Positions 28,060-36,071 of a stretch of DNA of 64,000 nucleotides are shown here, in pieces. The first letter of the stretch is position 1. Each line of letters opens with the position of its first letter. The stretch comes from JAFGRR01 sp964563855 (lineage in GTDB: Bacteria > Planctomycetota > Phycisphaerae > UBA1845 > Fen-1342): positions 115,363-179,362 of the forward strand of contig CAZLYU010000002.1 of NCBI GenBank assembly GCA_964563855.1, given 5' to 3'. The notes under the pieces are model-generated. The model was not told where the DNA came from, did not search any database, and was given only the letters and a program-made list of their open reading frames with translations. Position numbers and translations under genes: made by a program.

Positions 28060-29112
28060 ATGGACCCGACCACGACCGACTGGAGCAAGCTGCCGTTTGC
28101 TTATCACGAGACGCCGCTGAACATCCGCTACACGTTCAGCGACGGCCGTTGGGACGAGGGCGTACTCACCTCTGATCAAACCATCCCGGTGCACATCGCC
28201 TCGACCTGTCTCCATTACGGCCAGCAGTGCTTCGAGGGCCTGAAGGCGTTCACCACGCGCGACGGCGATGTGGTCGTCTTTCGACCGGATGAAAACGCCG
28301 AGCGGCTCGAGCGCTCCGCCAAAAAGATTTGCATGCAGCCCGTTCCGCGACCGCTCTTTGTCGACGCGGTGCGCCGCGTCGTCGACGCCAACCGCGCCTT
28401 CGTCCCGCCGTACGGATCCCGCGCGAGCCTCTACATTCGCCCGCTGCTGATCGGCGTCGGGCCGATGGTCGGGGTCAAGCCGGCGCTCGAGTACGTCTTC
28501 CTCATCCTCGTCACGCCGGTCGGCCCGTATTTCAAAGACGGCTTCAAGCCGGTGCATCTCGTCGTCGAGGAAGAGGTCGACCGCGCGGCGCCCGGCGGCG
28601 TCGGCGACGCCAAGGTCGGCGGCAACTACGCCGCCGGACTGCGCGGCACCCTTGGCGCCAAGGCCCGCGGCTTCACCGAAGTGCTCTACCTCGACGCGCG
28701 CCAAAAGAAATGGCTCGACGAAAGCGGCCCCGCCAATTTCTTCGCCATCACGCAAGACGACCAGTACATCACGCCCCAGAGCCCGTCGATCCTGCCGAGC
28801 ATCACCAACAAGAGCCTCATCACCCTCGCCGACGAGATGGGATTACGCCCTGAGCGACGATCCATCGCCGTCGACGAGATCTTCACCTTCAAAGAGGCTG
28901 GCTGCTGCGGCACAGCGGCGGTCATCACACCCGTCGGCTCGATCACCTATCGCGACCGCAAAGCGACCTACTGCCACGACGATCAGCCCGGCCTGCGCTG
29001 CAGCGAGCTGTACGACCGGCTCACCGCGATCCAGGTCGGCGACGCGCCCGACCAGCACGGCTGGCTGCACGTTGTGCCCGAAGGCGTCGCGGCAGGCGTA
29101 CCGACGGCGTAG
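28060..29112 (+). CDS. ilvE: branched-chain amino acid aminotransferase
   Basis: A 350-residue fold-type IV PLP aminotransferase that interconverts Leu/Ile/Val and their 2-oxo acids. The PLP-binding Lys185 is in GDAKVGGNYAAGL. Other family segments are HYGQQCFEGLKAF, ASLYIRPLLIGVG and GCCGTAAVITPVG. The GGNYA context and length fit the class II (BCAT-2) type of Gram-positives and eukaryotes rather than the E. coli type. The ATG at 28060 has AGGAGG 7 bases upstream. It stands alone, without other ilv or leu genes. Confidence 0.93.
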   Translation: MDPTTTDWSKLPFAYHETPLNIRYTFSDGRWDEGVLTSDQTIPVHIASTCLHYGQQCFEGLKAFTTRDGDVVVFRPDENAERLERSAKKICMQPVPRPLFVDAVRRVVDANRAFVPPYGSRASLYIRPLLIGVGPMVGVKPALEYVFLILVTPVGPYFKDGFKPVHLVVEEEVDRAAPGGVGDAKVGGNYAAGLRGTLGAKARGFTEVLYLDARQKKWLDESGPANFFAITQDDQYITPQSPSILPSITNKSLITLADEMGLRPERRSIAVDEIFTFKEAGCCGTAAVITPVGSITYRDRKATYCHDDQPGLRCSELYDRLTAIQVGDAPDQHGWLHVVPEGVAAGVPTA

Positions 29113-29191
29113 GGTGGCCTCGCGAGGCGTCCGCCCGGGCGAGAGCGGACGACCGTTCGCGTACTTGTGCGGATCCGCGGGAGGCACGCAC

Positions 29192-29869
29192 GTGTCGTCG
29201 CCAGCCTGGCCCCAGCGCCTGAATCGCTTTCGCTACGCTCAGCTCGCGATCGTCTTGCTGCTCGCGACGCCCCTTTTACAAGTCGTTGCCGAGGCCCGCG
29301 CGCCGGCGCCGTTGTGGCGGGCGCTGCTGACCCTGGTGGCGATTTCCGCCCTGCTGGCGGTATGCACCTCGCAGCGCCAAGCGATCGTCGCTGCGATTCT
29401 CGGCGTGCCGTGGGTCTATTCGCAGTGGGACTGGGCGCTGACCACTGATGAAACGCTCGCAGCGACCGCCAATTTCGCCGGCATGCCGTTCTTCGCGTAT
29501 GTCGTCGTACGCGTGTTCGCGGTCGTCTACCGTCCCGGTGAAGTCGATCGCGAACGCTTGTTCGCCGCTGTTGCCGGCTATGCGCTGTTGGTGTGGGCGT
29601 TCGCGACGTTCTATGAGCAGATGCTCTTCTTCGATCCCGGCGCGCTTGGCGTCAAACAACCCGCCGACGTCACGCAGCTCGATCTGGTCGCGGTCGCCAC
29701 TTACTTCAGCGTGGTCACGCAAACGACGCTCGGTTACGGCGACTTCACCCCCGCGCCGGGCTGGCCGCGAGCACTCGCGATGCTACAACCCATGCTCGGC
29801 ACGTTTTATCTGGCGGTGACCATTGCACGGCTCGTCGGGGTACGGAGCAGCGAGTCACGCGTCGGCTGA
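29192..29869 (+). CDS. potassium-channel-like membrane protein
   Basis: A 225-residue protein starting at GTG 29192 (GGGAGG 7 bases upstream). Hydrophobic segments cover about residues 12-35, 45-65, 70-85, 100-115 and 125-145. A pore loop follows with a canonical K+ selectivity filter, TTLGYGD at 178-184, and then a last membrane helix. This is the ion-trans-2 arrangement. No RCK, voltage-sensor arginines or cyclic-nucleotide domain is visible, so gating is unknown. It begins 80 bases after ilvE. Confidence 0.85.
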   Translation: MSSPAWPQRLNRFRYAQLAIVLLLATPLLQVVAEARAPAPLWRALLTLVAISALLAVCTSQRQAIVAAILGVPWVYSQWDWALTTDETLAATANFAGMPFFAYVVVRVFAVVYRPGEVDRERLFAAVAGYALLVWAFATFYEQMLFFDPGALGVKQPADVTQLDLVAVATYFSVVTQTTLGYGDFTPAPGWPRALAMLQPMLGTFYLAVTIARLVGVRSSESRVG

Positions 29870-29928
29870 CACGATGACGCCGAATCGCATGCGCGTTCCA
29901 GGCGTCATCGCGTATTCGTTCAGAAGTG

Positions 29929-30792
29929 CTACGAGCCGCCAGCGAGTTGCTCGTCGAGAAAATCGCGGGTCGCGTCAATCGCGATTCCCTGTTGTTCAAA
30001 ACGCGTGAGTTCCGACATCGGATCCGTCGGCGAGTCCGCGCCGGTCGGCTGCTGAAAGTAGAGATGCAGCCCCTGCGGAATCACGATTTCAGTGATCGCC
30101 GACTGCGACATCTGCGCCTGCATGACCTGAGGGAACCCGCTCGGCGGCTCCACATGATCAAACTCGGCGAGCAGAAACAGCGCCGGCGCCGAGACCGCGG
30201 GCAGCAGTTGATCGGGATTGGCGCCGGTCCAGAACGGGGCGCCCGTGGGCGCCCAGACCACGATCGCGCCCAGCGCGGGCTCTTCCGCTGCGACCATCGC
30301 GGCCATCGTGCCGCCGATGCTGTACCCGCCAATGCCGATTCGATCCGGATCGACAGCCACGCCGAGGTCCCCCGCGCGCGCCATCGCCAACGCCTGGCGC
30401 GCAAGATCCATGTTGCGGCGGTGATACTGAAAGTCGGTGAAGGTGAGGGGACGCGTGTCGGGAACGATCACCACGTAGCCCCAACTCGCCAGCGTCTCGT
30501 GCAGGCTCTGGTGGTAATAGTCGCGTGCGTTCGAGCCGAGCACCCAAATGAACGCGGGCAACGGTTCGGTCGCACCCTCAGGCGCGAACACGCTGATGCC
30601 GAATGGCGCCCCGTCGGCCCCGTTCGGCTGGTCGACCCGGCTCGAGTTCACGCTAAACGAGCCCAACTCCGCCGGCGGGGTGTCGAAGAAGTTCGCCGGC
30701 CACACCGGGAAGATGTCCCCGTCGAAAAATGGGCAGCCAGTTTGCAGCAAACTCACGCAAACCAAGACCAGTAGGGGGGTATTCCGTTTCAC
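29929..30792 (-). CDS. alpha/beta-hydrolase lipoprotein (dienelactone-hydrolase-like)
   Basis: A 287-residue lipoprotein. The chosen start is GTG 30792, followed directly by a hydrophobic run and lipobox LLQTGC; the longer frame upstream has no support. The mature domain is an alpha/beta hydrolase with a nucleophile elbow GYSIGG, a probable acid in LLAEFDHVE and a probable His in QGLHLYF. The chlorophyllase/dienelactone hydrolase group looks closest. It should be anchored outside the cytoplasm. The substrate is unknown. Confidence 0.8.
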   Translation of the reverse strand: MKRNTPLLVLVCVSLLQTGCPFFDGDIFPVWPANFFDTPPAELGSFSVNSSRVDQPNGADGAPFGISVFAPEGATEPLPAFIWVLGSNARDYYHQSLHETLASWGYVVIVPDTRPLTFTDFQYHRRNMDLARQALAMARAGDLGVAVDPDRIGIGGYSIGGTMAAMVAAEEPALGAIVVWAPTGAPFWTGANPDQLLPAVSAPALFLLAEFDHVEPPSGFPQVMQAQMSQSAITEIVIPQGLHLYFQQPTGADSPTDPMSELTRFEQQGIAIDATRDFLDEQLAGGS

Positions 30793-31038
30793 GGGCGGCG
30801 CGCTCCTGCAGCGGGTTTCGGCTAGGCGACCAAGAAGGTTACCGATCCGCGAGCTTCGCGTCATCCGGTGCGCCGCCCGGCCGGCCGACTGGCGGAGTGT
30901 GCGCAAAAAGAGGCCGGACGCCGATGGTATGTCGACGCCCGACCGGGAGGGGAAGAGGCCGCTCGTTTGGCGCCGGGAATCGTCGTTCGACATCTCGAGT
31001 GCGAACGACGCGACGCCAGGGTGTTCTGTTTGCCGCGT

Positions 31039-31812
31039 CTACGCGACCAGATCGCAGGGCTGCTGGTCAAACCGCACGCGCAGTTGCTCGATGATTTCGG
31101 CGTGGCGCTGGCACACGCGTGATTCGCTGACGCCGAGAACGGCGCCGATTTCCGCCATCGTCAGACGCTCGTAGTAGTAGAGCACGACGATGAGGCGGTC
31201 TTGCTCTTTCAGGCCGCGCGTCAGGTACTCGCGGATGAGCTCGCGCTCGGTGTGCTGCACCGGACCCGGTCGCGGATCAGCGGGCACCAACGAGCCGACG
31301 CGGGTTTCATCGTTGCGATCCATGGTGGTCTCCAGCGGGACAGAGTGCGACGCCAGCACCGTCTGCCGCAATTTGTTGAAACGTTCAACCGGGAGATCAA
31401 GCTCACTTGCGAGTTCGGTCGCCGTCGGCTGACGGCCGTTCTCAGCCTGAAAACGCGCATCGGCCGCAGTCAACGCGCGTTCGAAGTTCCGACCGGAGCG
31501 ACCCAACGGGTCGATCTCGCGCTGCCAGTCGCGGATCGCGCCCACAATGCGCTGCCGACAGTAAGTTTCAAACTTGACGCCGCGCTCCGGGTCGAACGAG
31601 CCGACGGCGGCGATGAGTCCGTCTGAGCCGGCGCTGGCGAGTTCATCCGCGGAAACGCGCGGCCATAGGCGTCGCGACATGATTTCCGCGAGTTTGGTGA
31701 CGATCGGCATGTAGTGTTCGATCAGTCGATTGCGTGATTCGACGGATTTGGTGCGACGATACGTGGCCCAAACCTCGCTGATGTCTTGGCTGCGCTGCAG
31801 CGACTGCGGCAT
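31039..31812 (-). CDS. RNA polymerase sigma factor, FliA/WhiG type
   Basis: A 257-residue sigma70-family factor with regions 2, 3 and 4 but no region 1, the layout of FliA/WhiG/SigD. Region 2 has LIEHYMPIVTKLAE, DELASAGSDGLIAAVGSFDP and RGVKFETYCRQRIVGAIRDW. Region 4 has LTMAEIGAVLGVSESRVCQRHAEI, ending with the helix-turn-helix. The ATG at 31812 has GAGGAG 8 bases upstream. No flagellar or sporulation gene, and no anti-sigma gene, is nearby. A TTGACA-type promoter candidate with a palindrome lies about 190 bases upstream. Confidence 0.9.
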   Translation of the reverse strand: MPQSLQRSQDISEVWATYRRTKSVESRNRLIEHYMPIVTKLAEIMSRRLWPRVSADELASAGSDGLIAAVGSFDPERGVKFETYCRQRIVGAIRDWQREIDPLGRSGRNFERALTAADARFQAENGRQPTATELASELDLPVERFNKLRQTVLASHSVPLETTMDRNDETRVGSLVPADPRPGPVQHTERELIREYLTRGLKEQDRLIVVLYYYERLTMAEIGAVLGVSESRVCQRHAEIIEQLRVRFDQQPCDLVA

Positions 31813-31993
31813 TTGACGTGCTCCTCGTCTCTTCTCCAGGGCCACCACCGCGAAGGGTCGTTGTGCGGTGAGGTCGGTCTTCCGCTGACATCGGACTTAT
31901 CGAAGCTTGCCTATCTTAACTTTAGTAGGCTCGCCATGTTTACCAAATTCACTCAAACCGGCGGTCAAGCCGCGTCCAAGCGACTGGATCGGT

Positions 31994-32023
31994 AAAATAA
32001 GAAGTTGCTGACAGGGCTGTCAA
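31994..32023 (-). promoter_or_regulatory. candidate promoter of the sigma-factor gene with overlapping palindrome
   Basis: On the minus strand a perfect -35 TTGACA (32018-32023) is followed after 18 bases by TATTTT (31994-31999, 4 of 6 matches). The -35 lies inside a palindrome TGACAG-GG-CTGTCA at 32009-32022. A regulator bound there would block or modulate the promoter. The region is AT-rich compared with the genome around it. The leader to the ATG at 31812 would be about 175 bases. Confidence 0.45.
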
Positions 32024-32048
32024 CAGCAAAATTGTTAATTTGGATAAT

Positions 32049-33740
32049 TTAGGGAATCAGCGAGGTTTCGAGCGAGGCCGTCAAAGCCCCCGCAAGCCCC
32101 AACGCGGAGTCATCAGCCCCCGGCGTCGTCAGCAAATAGGGACGCTTGAACTGCTCAGCAGCCCCGCCACGCGCCGCGCGCAGGCGGGCCAGCATCGCGG
32201 CGAAACACGACGCGGGCGCCTGACGCGACCGCAGTGGACCGAGGCGAAGCGACTTGCGCCGCGATCCGTACTCGTCGTTTTGCGCTTGCAGCGCATCGTC
32301 CAACACGCGCAGGAACGTCTCGCCGAGGAAAATCGGCGCTGAAACCCGATAATAAGGCGGCTCGGCCCAAACCGGAGCCAGCGTGAACTCGAACTCGGTT
32401 TGGTGCGTGCGATCGCATGCGTCGCGCATCGCTTCCATCACGTGGTGTTCGGTCAGTTTCTCGCCCGCCACCGACGCAACCCGGCCCGCGCGGTGCAGAA
32501 ACGCCAGTTCCGGCGTCGATCCCCGCCAGCCGGTCACACGCACCACATCGTCCAAGCGATAACGCACCAGTCCGCTCGTATTGGTCACGACCACGAGATA
32601 GTTCTCGCCGAGCTCCAGCTCATGCGGCGCGAGCGTCGCGGGCGCCGTTGCGTCGGCCTCACGCTCCGGGATGAACTCAAACACGCCCGAGGTCGGGTCC
32701 AACACCCCGCTCGGCGTGTCGTCGGCGAATGGGATCGTCACACGACCCTCGCTGGCCAGCAGACCAATGTCGCGCACCGGACACGGCCCCCACCAATCTG
32801 ACAGCCGCCGCAAGTAGTGACCCATGCTGCCGCCGGTCCAACACGCGATGAAGTAGATTCGCCAGTAGTCCGCCGGACGGAGGCGCCCGTGCGCCGCGCG
32901 CAGACGCTCGAGTTCGCTGGCCCGCTCCGGCTGCGGCCTGAGTGGCGCCGCGAGCGTGCGGTTGATGGCGGCGTCTGGCGCGAGGTGTGAGTCCAGCACG
33001 CCGTCGCGCACGTCACGAATTAGCCGCTCGCTCTCCTCGTTCGCAATCTCCGCCATGCGAATCAGGGTCGCGGGATTCGCCGTGACCGCGAAGCCGACGC
33101 GCTTCTCGATCCCGAGGCGCATCAACGTGTAATAGCGGCTGCGCGGATCCGGCAGATACGCGACCTCGGGACGACCGACGTACAGCCGACGCACGATGCG
33201 TTTCTGATGGCGCGCCAGAAGGCCGGTGATGGCGCCGAACGGCACGCCCGACGCCGTCCGCCCTTCGTCCATCCGTCCGCTGCCTTGCAAGATGTTCTTG
33301 AGAACCGCCCCTCGAAAGTCGGTCAGCAGCTTCACGCCGAAGATGTTCCAGCCGCGCTTGTAATCGCGCGCGAACTCCGGCGTCACCGGGATGAGTTTGC
33401 GACGGCTGGTTGTGCCGCTGCTGGCGGCGAACATCAGGATCTTCTGCCCGCGTCGAAAGACCGCCGCGACATCGCCGTCGGCGACCCGATCGATCACCGG
33501 AGCGAGATCTTCGTAGGTCATCAGCGGCACGGCGCGACGCAGGTCGTCAGGACAGCGCACGCGGTCGAGCGCGTGCTGCCGCGCGAAGTCACTGCCGGCC
33601 GTCACACGCAGCGCCCGATGCAACGCCTCCGACTGCGCTTGTCGCACATCGGCCAATTGCCGTGTGAACCGCCGGTAGATCGATCCGGCATGCCAAATGG
33701 CGATACGCGCGGCGGCGGCTTCAACCCACTGTGTGAACAT
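32049..33740 (-). CDS. GH3 auxin-responsive-promoter family protein (acyl-adenylate-forming)
   Basis: A 563-residue cytoplasmic protein of the GH3 family. The ATP/AMP-binding loop FAASSGTTSRRKLIPVT is near residue 105. Later segments YLVVVTNTSGLVRYRLDDVV and GEKLTEHHVMEAM match the conserved adenylation core and hinge. Plant members conjugate amino acids to hormones such as auxin and jasmonate; bacterial members are of unknown substrate. The gene starts 8 bases after an alpha/beta hydrolase gene on the same strand. A conjugating enzyme paired with a hydrolase is suggestive but unproven. Confidence 0.88.
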   Translation of the reverse strand: MFTQWVEAAAARIAIWHAGSIYRRFTRQLADVRQAQSEALHRALRVTAGSDFARQHALDRVRCPDDLRRAVPLMTYEDLAPVIDRVADGDVAAVFRRGQKILMFAASSGTTSRRKLIPVTPEFARDYKRGWNIFGVKLLTDFRGAVLKNILQGSGRMDEGRTASGVPFGAITGLLARHQKRIVRRLYVGRPEVAYLPDPRSRYYTLMRLGIEKRVGFAVTANPATLIRMAEIANEESERLIRDVRDGVLDSHLAPDAAINRTLAAPLRPQPERASELERLRAAHGRLRPADYWRIYFIACWTGGSMGHYLRRLSDWWGPCPVRDIGLLASEGRVTIPFADDTPSGVLDPTSGVFEFIPEREADATAPATLAPHELELGENYLVVVTNTSGLVRYRLDDVVRVTGWRGSTPELAFLHRAGRVASVAGEKLTEHHVMEAMRDACDRTHQTEFEFTLAPVWAEPPYYRVSAPIFLGETFLRVLDDALQAQNDEYGSRRKSLRLGPLRSRQAPASCFAAMLARLRAARGGAAEQFKRPYLLTTPGADDSALGLAGALTASLETSLIP

Positions 33741-33748
33741 ACAACGAC

Positions 33749-34867
33749 TCAGTGTGCGGCTAGAGAAGCGGCCGGCGTCGCAGTGCGGCGATCAGTCGAC
33801 GACTCGACGCGCCCGGGGGCCGGATCCGCAGCCAGATGCCGATCAAAAAACGTCAGCAGCAGTCGCTCGTATTCCGAGCGATGCAGAACGGCGGCTTGGT
33901 TGTGGCGCGCGCCCGGCGCAATCCACAGCGTCTTCGGCTGACCGGCCAGCGCATAGAGCTTGCGGCTCTGCTCGACCGGCAGATAAGAGTCACGCTCGCC
34001 ATGGACGAAGACCATCGGTCGCGGCGCCATGCGGCGGATCGCTTTGCGCACCGACGGGAACTGACAGCGAAACTCCCAGCGCGCGAACAGCATCATCGTC
34101 CAGCGCAGGAAGCGCCAGAACACCGGCGGATGATTCTCGTAAACGATCCGCACGCGAGCAAAGATGTACGCCCAACGCTGCATGAAATGCTCGATGGTCG
34201 TGTCGGTGCTAAACGCGCCATCGCAGAACAGCGCCGCGATGCGCGGGTTCTCCTTCGCGGCGAGGATCGCGGCGCACGCCCCCCGCGACACCCCCACCAC
34301 ACCGAGCCGCTGCTCATAACCCCGCTCGTCGAGCCAGGTGAGTGCATACGCCACCGCCCCGCGCATGTCGTCCAACTCGCGGTTGCTCACCCACTGGCGC
34401 GGCGTGTAGCCCGGCGGACACTCCGACTGGCCATGGGCGCGGAAGTCGAACGTGAATACGTCGTACCCTTGCGCGTGAAGCTCGCCGCAGTAGCGGCCGC
34501 ACGAGTACATGTCCGAGCAAAACTCGTGCGCAAAAACGATCAGGCCGCGCCGCGGCGTATCGGGCGCCGCGCGAATCAGCATGCCGTGCAGCGGTAGGCC
34601 GTCATAAGCGGGAAAGGTGATCGACTCGCCGACCAACCGAGCAAAATCCAGGGGGTTCCGCGCCAACGGGGGCTTCGTGGTGCGCATGATATTGAGCGAG
34701 ATGCGCACGTACTTCAGAATCACGAGCACCGGGACCAGGATCACCACGAAGATCGTGGTCACCATCGCCGCCATCGCCCAGTTGTTCACGAGCGCGTCGA
34801 GGACCGACCAGCTTAACAAGGCCCGCACTCCGCGGTGAGGGGAGAGGCGTCCCGCGCGACGCCCCAT
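33749..34867 (-). CDS. membrane-anchored alpha/beta hydrolase
   Basis: About 372 residues. A single hydrophobic helix (about 30-55, MVTTIFVVILVPVLVILKYV) anchors the protein, followed by a serine hydrolase domain. The nucleophile elbow is GVSRGA, the acid is probably in FVHGERDSYLP and the base in GARHNQA. This resembles the BAAT/acyl-CoA thioester or peptidase S9-like hydrolases. A start at ATG 34867 has no clear ribosome-binding site; a TTG about 50 bases further in has GGAG upstream. It lies between ispF (60 bases before) and the GH3 gene (8 bases after), all on one strand. Confidence 0.8.
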   Translation of the reverse strand: MGRRAGRLSPHRGVRALLSWSVLDALVNNWAMAAMVTTIFVVILVPVLVILKYVRISLNIMRTTKPPLARNPLDFARLVGESITFPAYDGLPLHGMLIRAAPDTPRRGLIVFAHEFCSDMYSCGRYCGELHAQGYDVFTFDFRAHGQSECPPGYTPRQWVSNRELDDMRGAVAYALTWLDERGYEQRLGVVGVSRGACAAILAAKENPRIAALFCDGAFSTDTTIEHFMQRWAYIFARVRIVYENHPPVFWRFLRWTMMLFARWEFRCQFPSVRKAIRRMAPRPMVFVHGERDSYLPVEQSRKLYALAGQPKTLWIAPGARHNQAAVLHRSEYERLLLTFFDRHLAADPAPGRVESSTDRRTATPAASLAAH

Positions 34868-34927
34868 GCGTAGCTGACGCGAATGTTATGATCGACCCCT
34901 CGTATCCGCAACACTTGCGCTGCCGGC

Positions 34928-35413
34928 TTACGACGCCGGACGCTGCAGCAGGGCCGTCGCAAAACACGCAATCGCTTCCCCGCGGCCGATCGCGTCGAGG
35001 CGTTCGTTCGTGGTCGCTTTCACCCCCACCTGCGCGAGCGAAATCTGCAGCAACGCCGCGACACTTGCGCGAATCGCCGCCTTGTGCTCGGCAAGTTTGG
35101 GACGCTGGGCGTGGATGACCGTGTCGACATTGCCGATCTCCCACCCCGCCCCCGACACGCGCCGCCGAGCTTCCTCGATGAAGAGGCGGCTGTCAGCGCC
35201 GGCGTATCGCGGATCGTCATCCGGGAAAAGGTCGCCGATGTCCCCCGCGCTGATCGCGCCGAGCAGGGCGTCGACGATCGCGTGCAGCACCACGTCGGCG
35301 TCGCTGTGGCCCAGCAGGCCGAAGTCACATGCGATCCGCACGCCCCCCAGGATCAGCGGCCGGTCCGCGGTGGTGCGATGCAGGTCGTATCCGATGCCCG
35401 TACGGTGCTCCAT
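34928..35413 (-). CDS. ispF: 2-C-methyl-D-erythritol 2,4-cyclodiphosphate synthase
   Basis: A 161-residue enzyme of the non-mevalonate isoprenoid pathway that cyclises CDP-methylerythritol 2-phosphate with loss of CMP. The metal ligands Asp10 and His12 (GIGYDLH) and His44 (HSDADVVLHAI) are present, as is the C-terminal KATTNERLDAIGRGEAIA signature. The ATG at 35413 gives the family's standard length (about 157-160). The ispD partner is not adjacent. It is the first gene of a probable ispF-hydrolase-GH3 unit. Confidence 0.95.
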   Translation of the reverse strand: MEHRTGIGYDLHRTTADRPLILGGVRIACDFGLLGHSDADVVLHAIVDALLGAISAGDIGDLFPDDDPRYAGADSRLFIEEARRRVSGAGWEIGNVDTVIHAQRPKLAEHKAAIRASVAALLQISLAQVGVKATTNERLDAIGRGEAIACFATALLQRPAS

Positions 35414-35506
35414 GCCGACGCATCGTAACCAAAGCGCGTTGCTTCGGCAGCCAGAACCGCACGACAGAGCGAACCTCATATGGCGATGCGATAAACTGTA
35501 AACGTG

Positions 35507-35977
35507 ATGAACGCCGCGTCGCGTCGGCCCGACCGACATGACAAACTGACGGAGTATCGCCGCGCCTTAGGGCGGAGCGGCGAGGTGTCGATTGGCGCTG
35601 GCGCACGACGTGCGCGACGACGTCTGGTCGGCCGCGCGCTGCTGGGGGTCGCCCTGCTTGCATCGGCCGGCGGGGTCTACAGCGTGTTGCGTCCGGCGGA
35701 CGAGACACGCGTCGCGCCCACACGGGTCGCGTTTCGGTGCGAAGCGTGCGGCGTTGTGACGGCGGTCGTCGCCAATCGTCCGCTCATCGAACAACCACGC
35801 GCGTGCAGCGTATGTGAGGCTGATGCACTGACGCCCGAATGGGCTTGTCGCAATTGTCAGCAACGCTTTGTCGCGCCGGGCGCCGATATGGGTGCAGTGC
35901 GCTGTCCAACATGCGGGTCGACCGCATGCGGTTTCGCCGCCGCCCCGCACGACGTCGCGGCGAGCCCGCCTGATTGA
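35507..35977 (+). CDS. membrane-anchored zinc-ribbon-like protein
   Basis: About 156 residues. A basic N-terminus is followed by one membrane segment (about 45-63, RALLGVALLASAGGVYSVL). The soluble part then has four CxxC knuckles: CEAC, CSVC, CRNC and CPTC. The spacing fits two zinc ribbons. I do not recognise the family. ATG 35507 is chosen over the adjacent GTG at 35504; no good ribosome-binding site is seen. It is divergent from ispF and ends about 95 bases before the prkA-like gene. Confidence 0.7.
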   Translation: MNAASRRPDRHDKLTEYRRALGRSGEVSIGAGARRARRRLVGRALLGVALLASAGGVYSVLRPADETRVAPTRVAFRCEACGVVTAVVANRPLIEQPRACSVCEADALTPEWACRNCQQRFVAPGADMGAVRCPTCGSTACGFAAAPHDVAASPPD

Positions 35978-36071
35978 CGCTGTTTATCGGCGTTCATAGC
36001 ATGTTGCTGGGGCGATAGTTACGCGGCGTAGCCGGCGCCGCCTCTCGACGCTTGGCCGGAGAGAATTCACC

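Noticed and set aside
26619..28088. 489-codon minus-strand frame opposite the sugar transferase
   Set aside because: No recognisable domain, and the plus strand has an unmistakable sugar-transferase signature.
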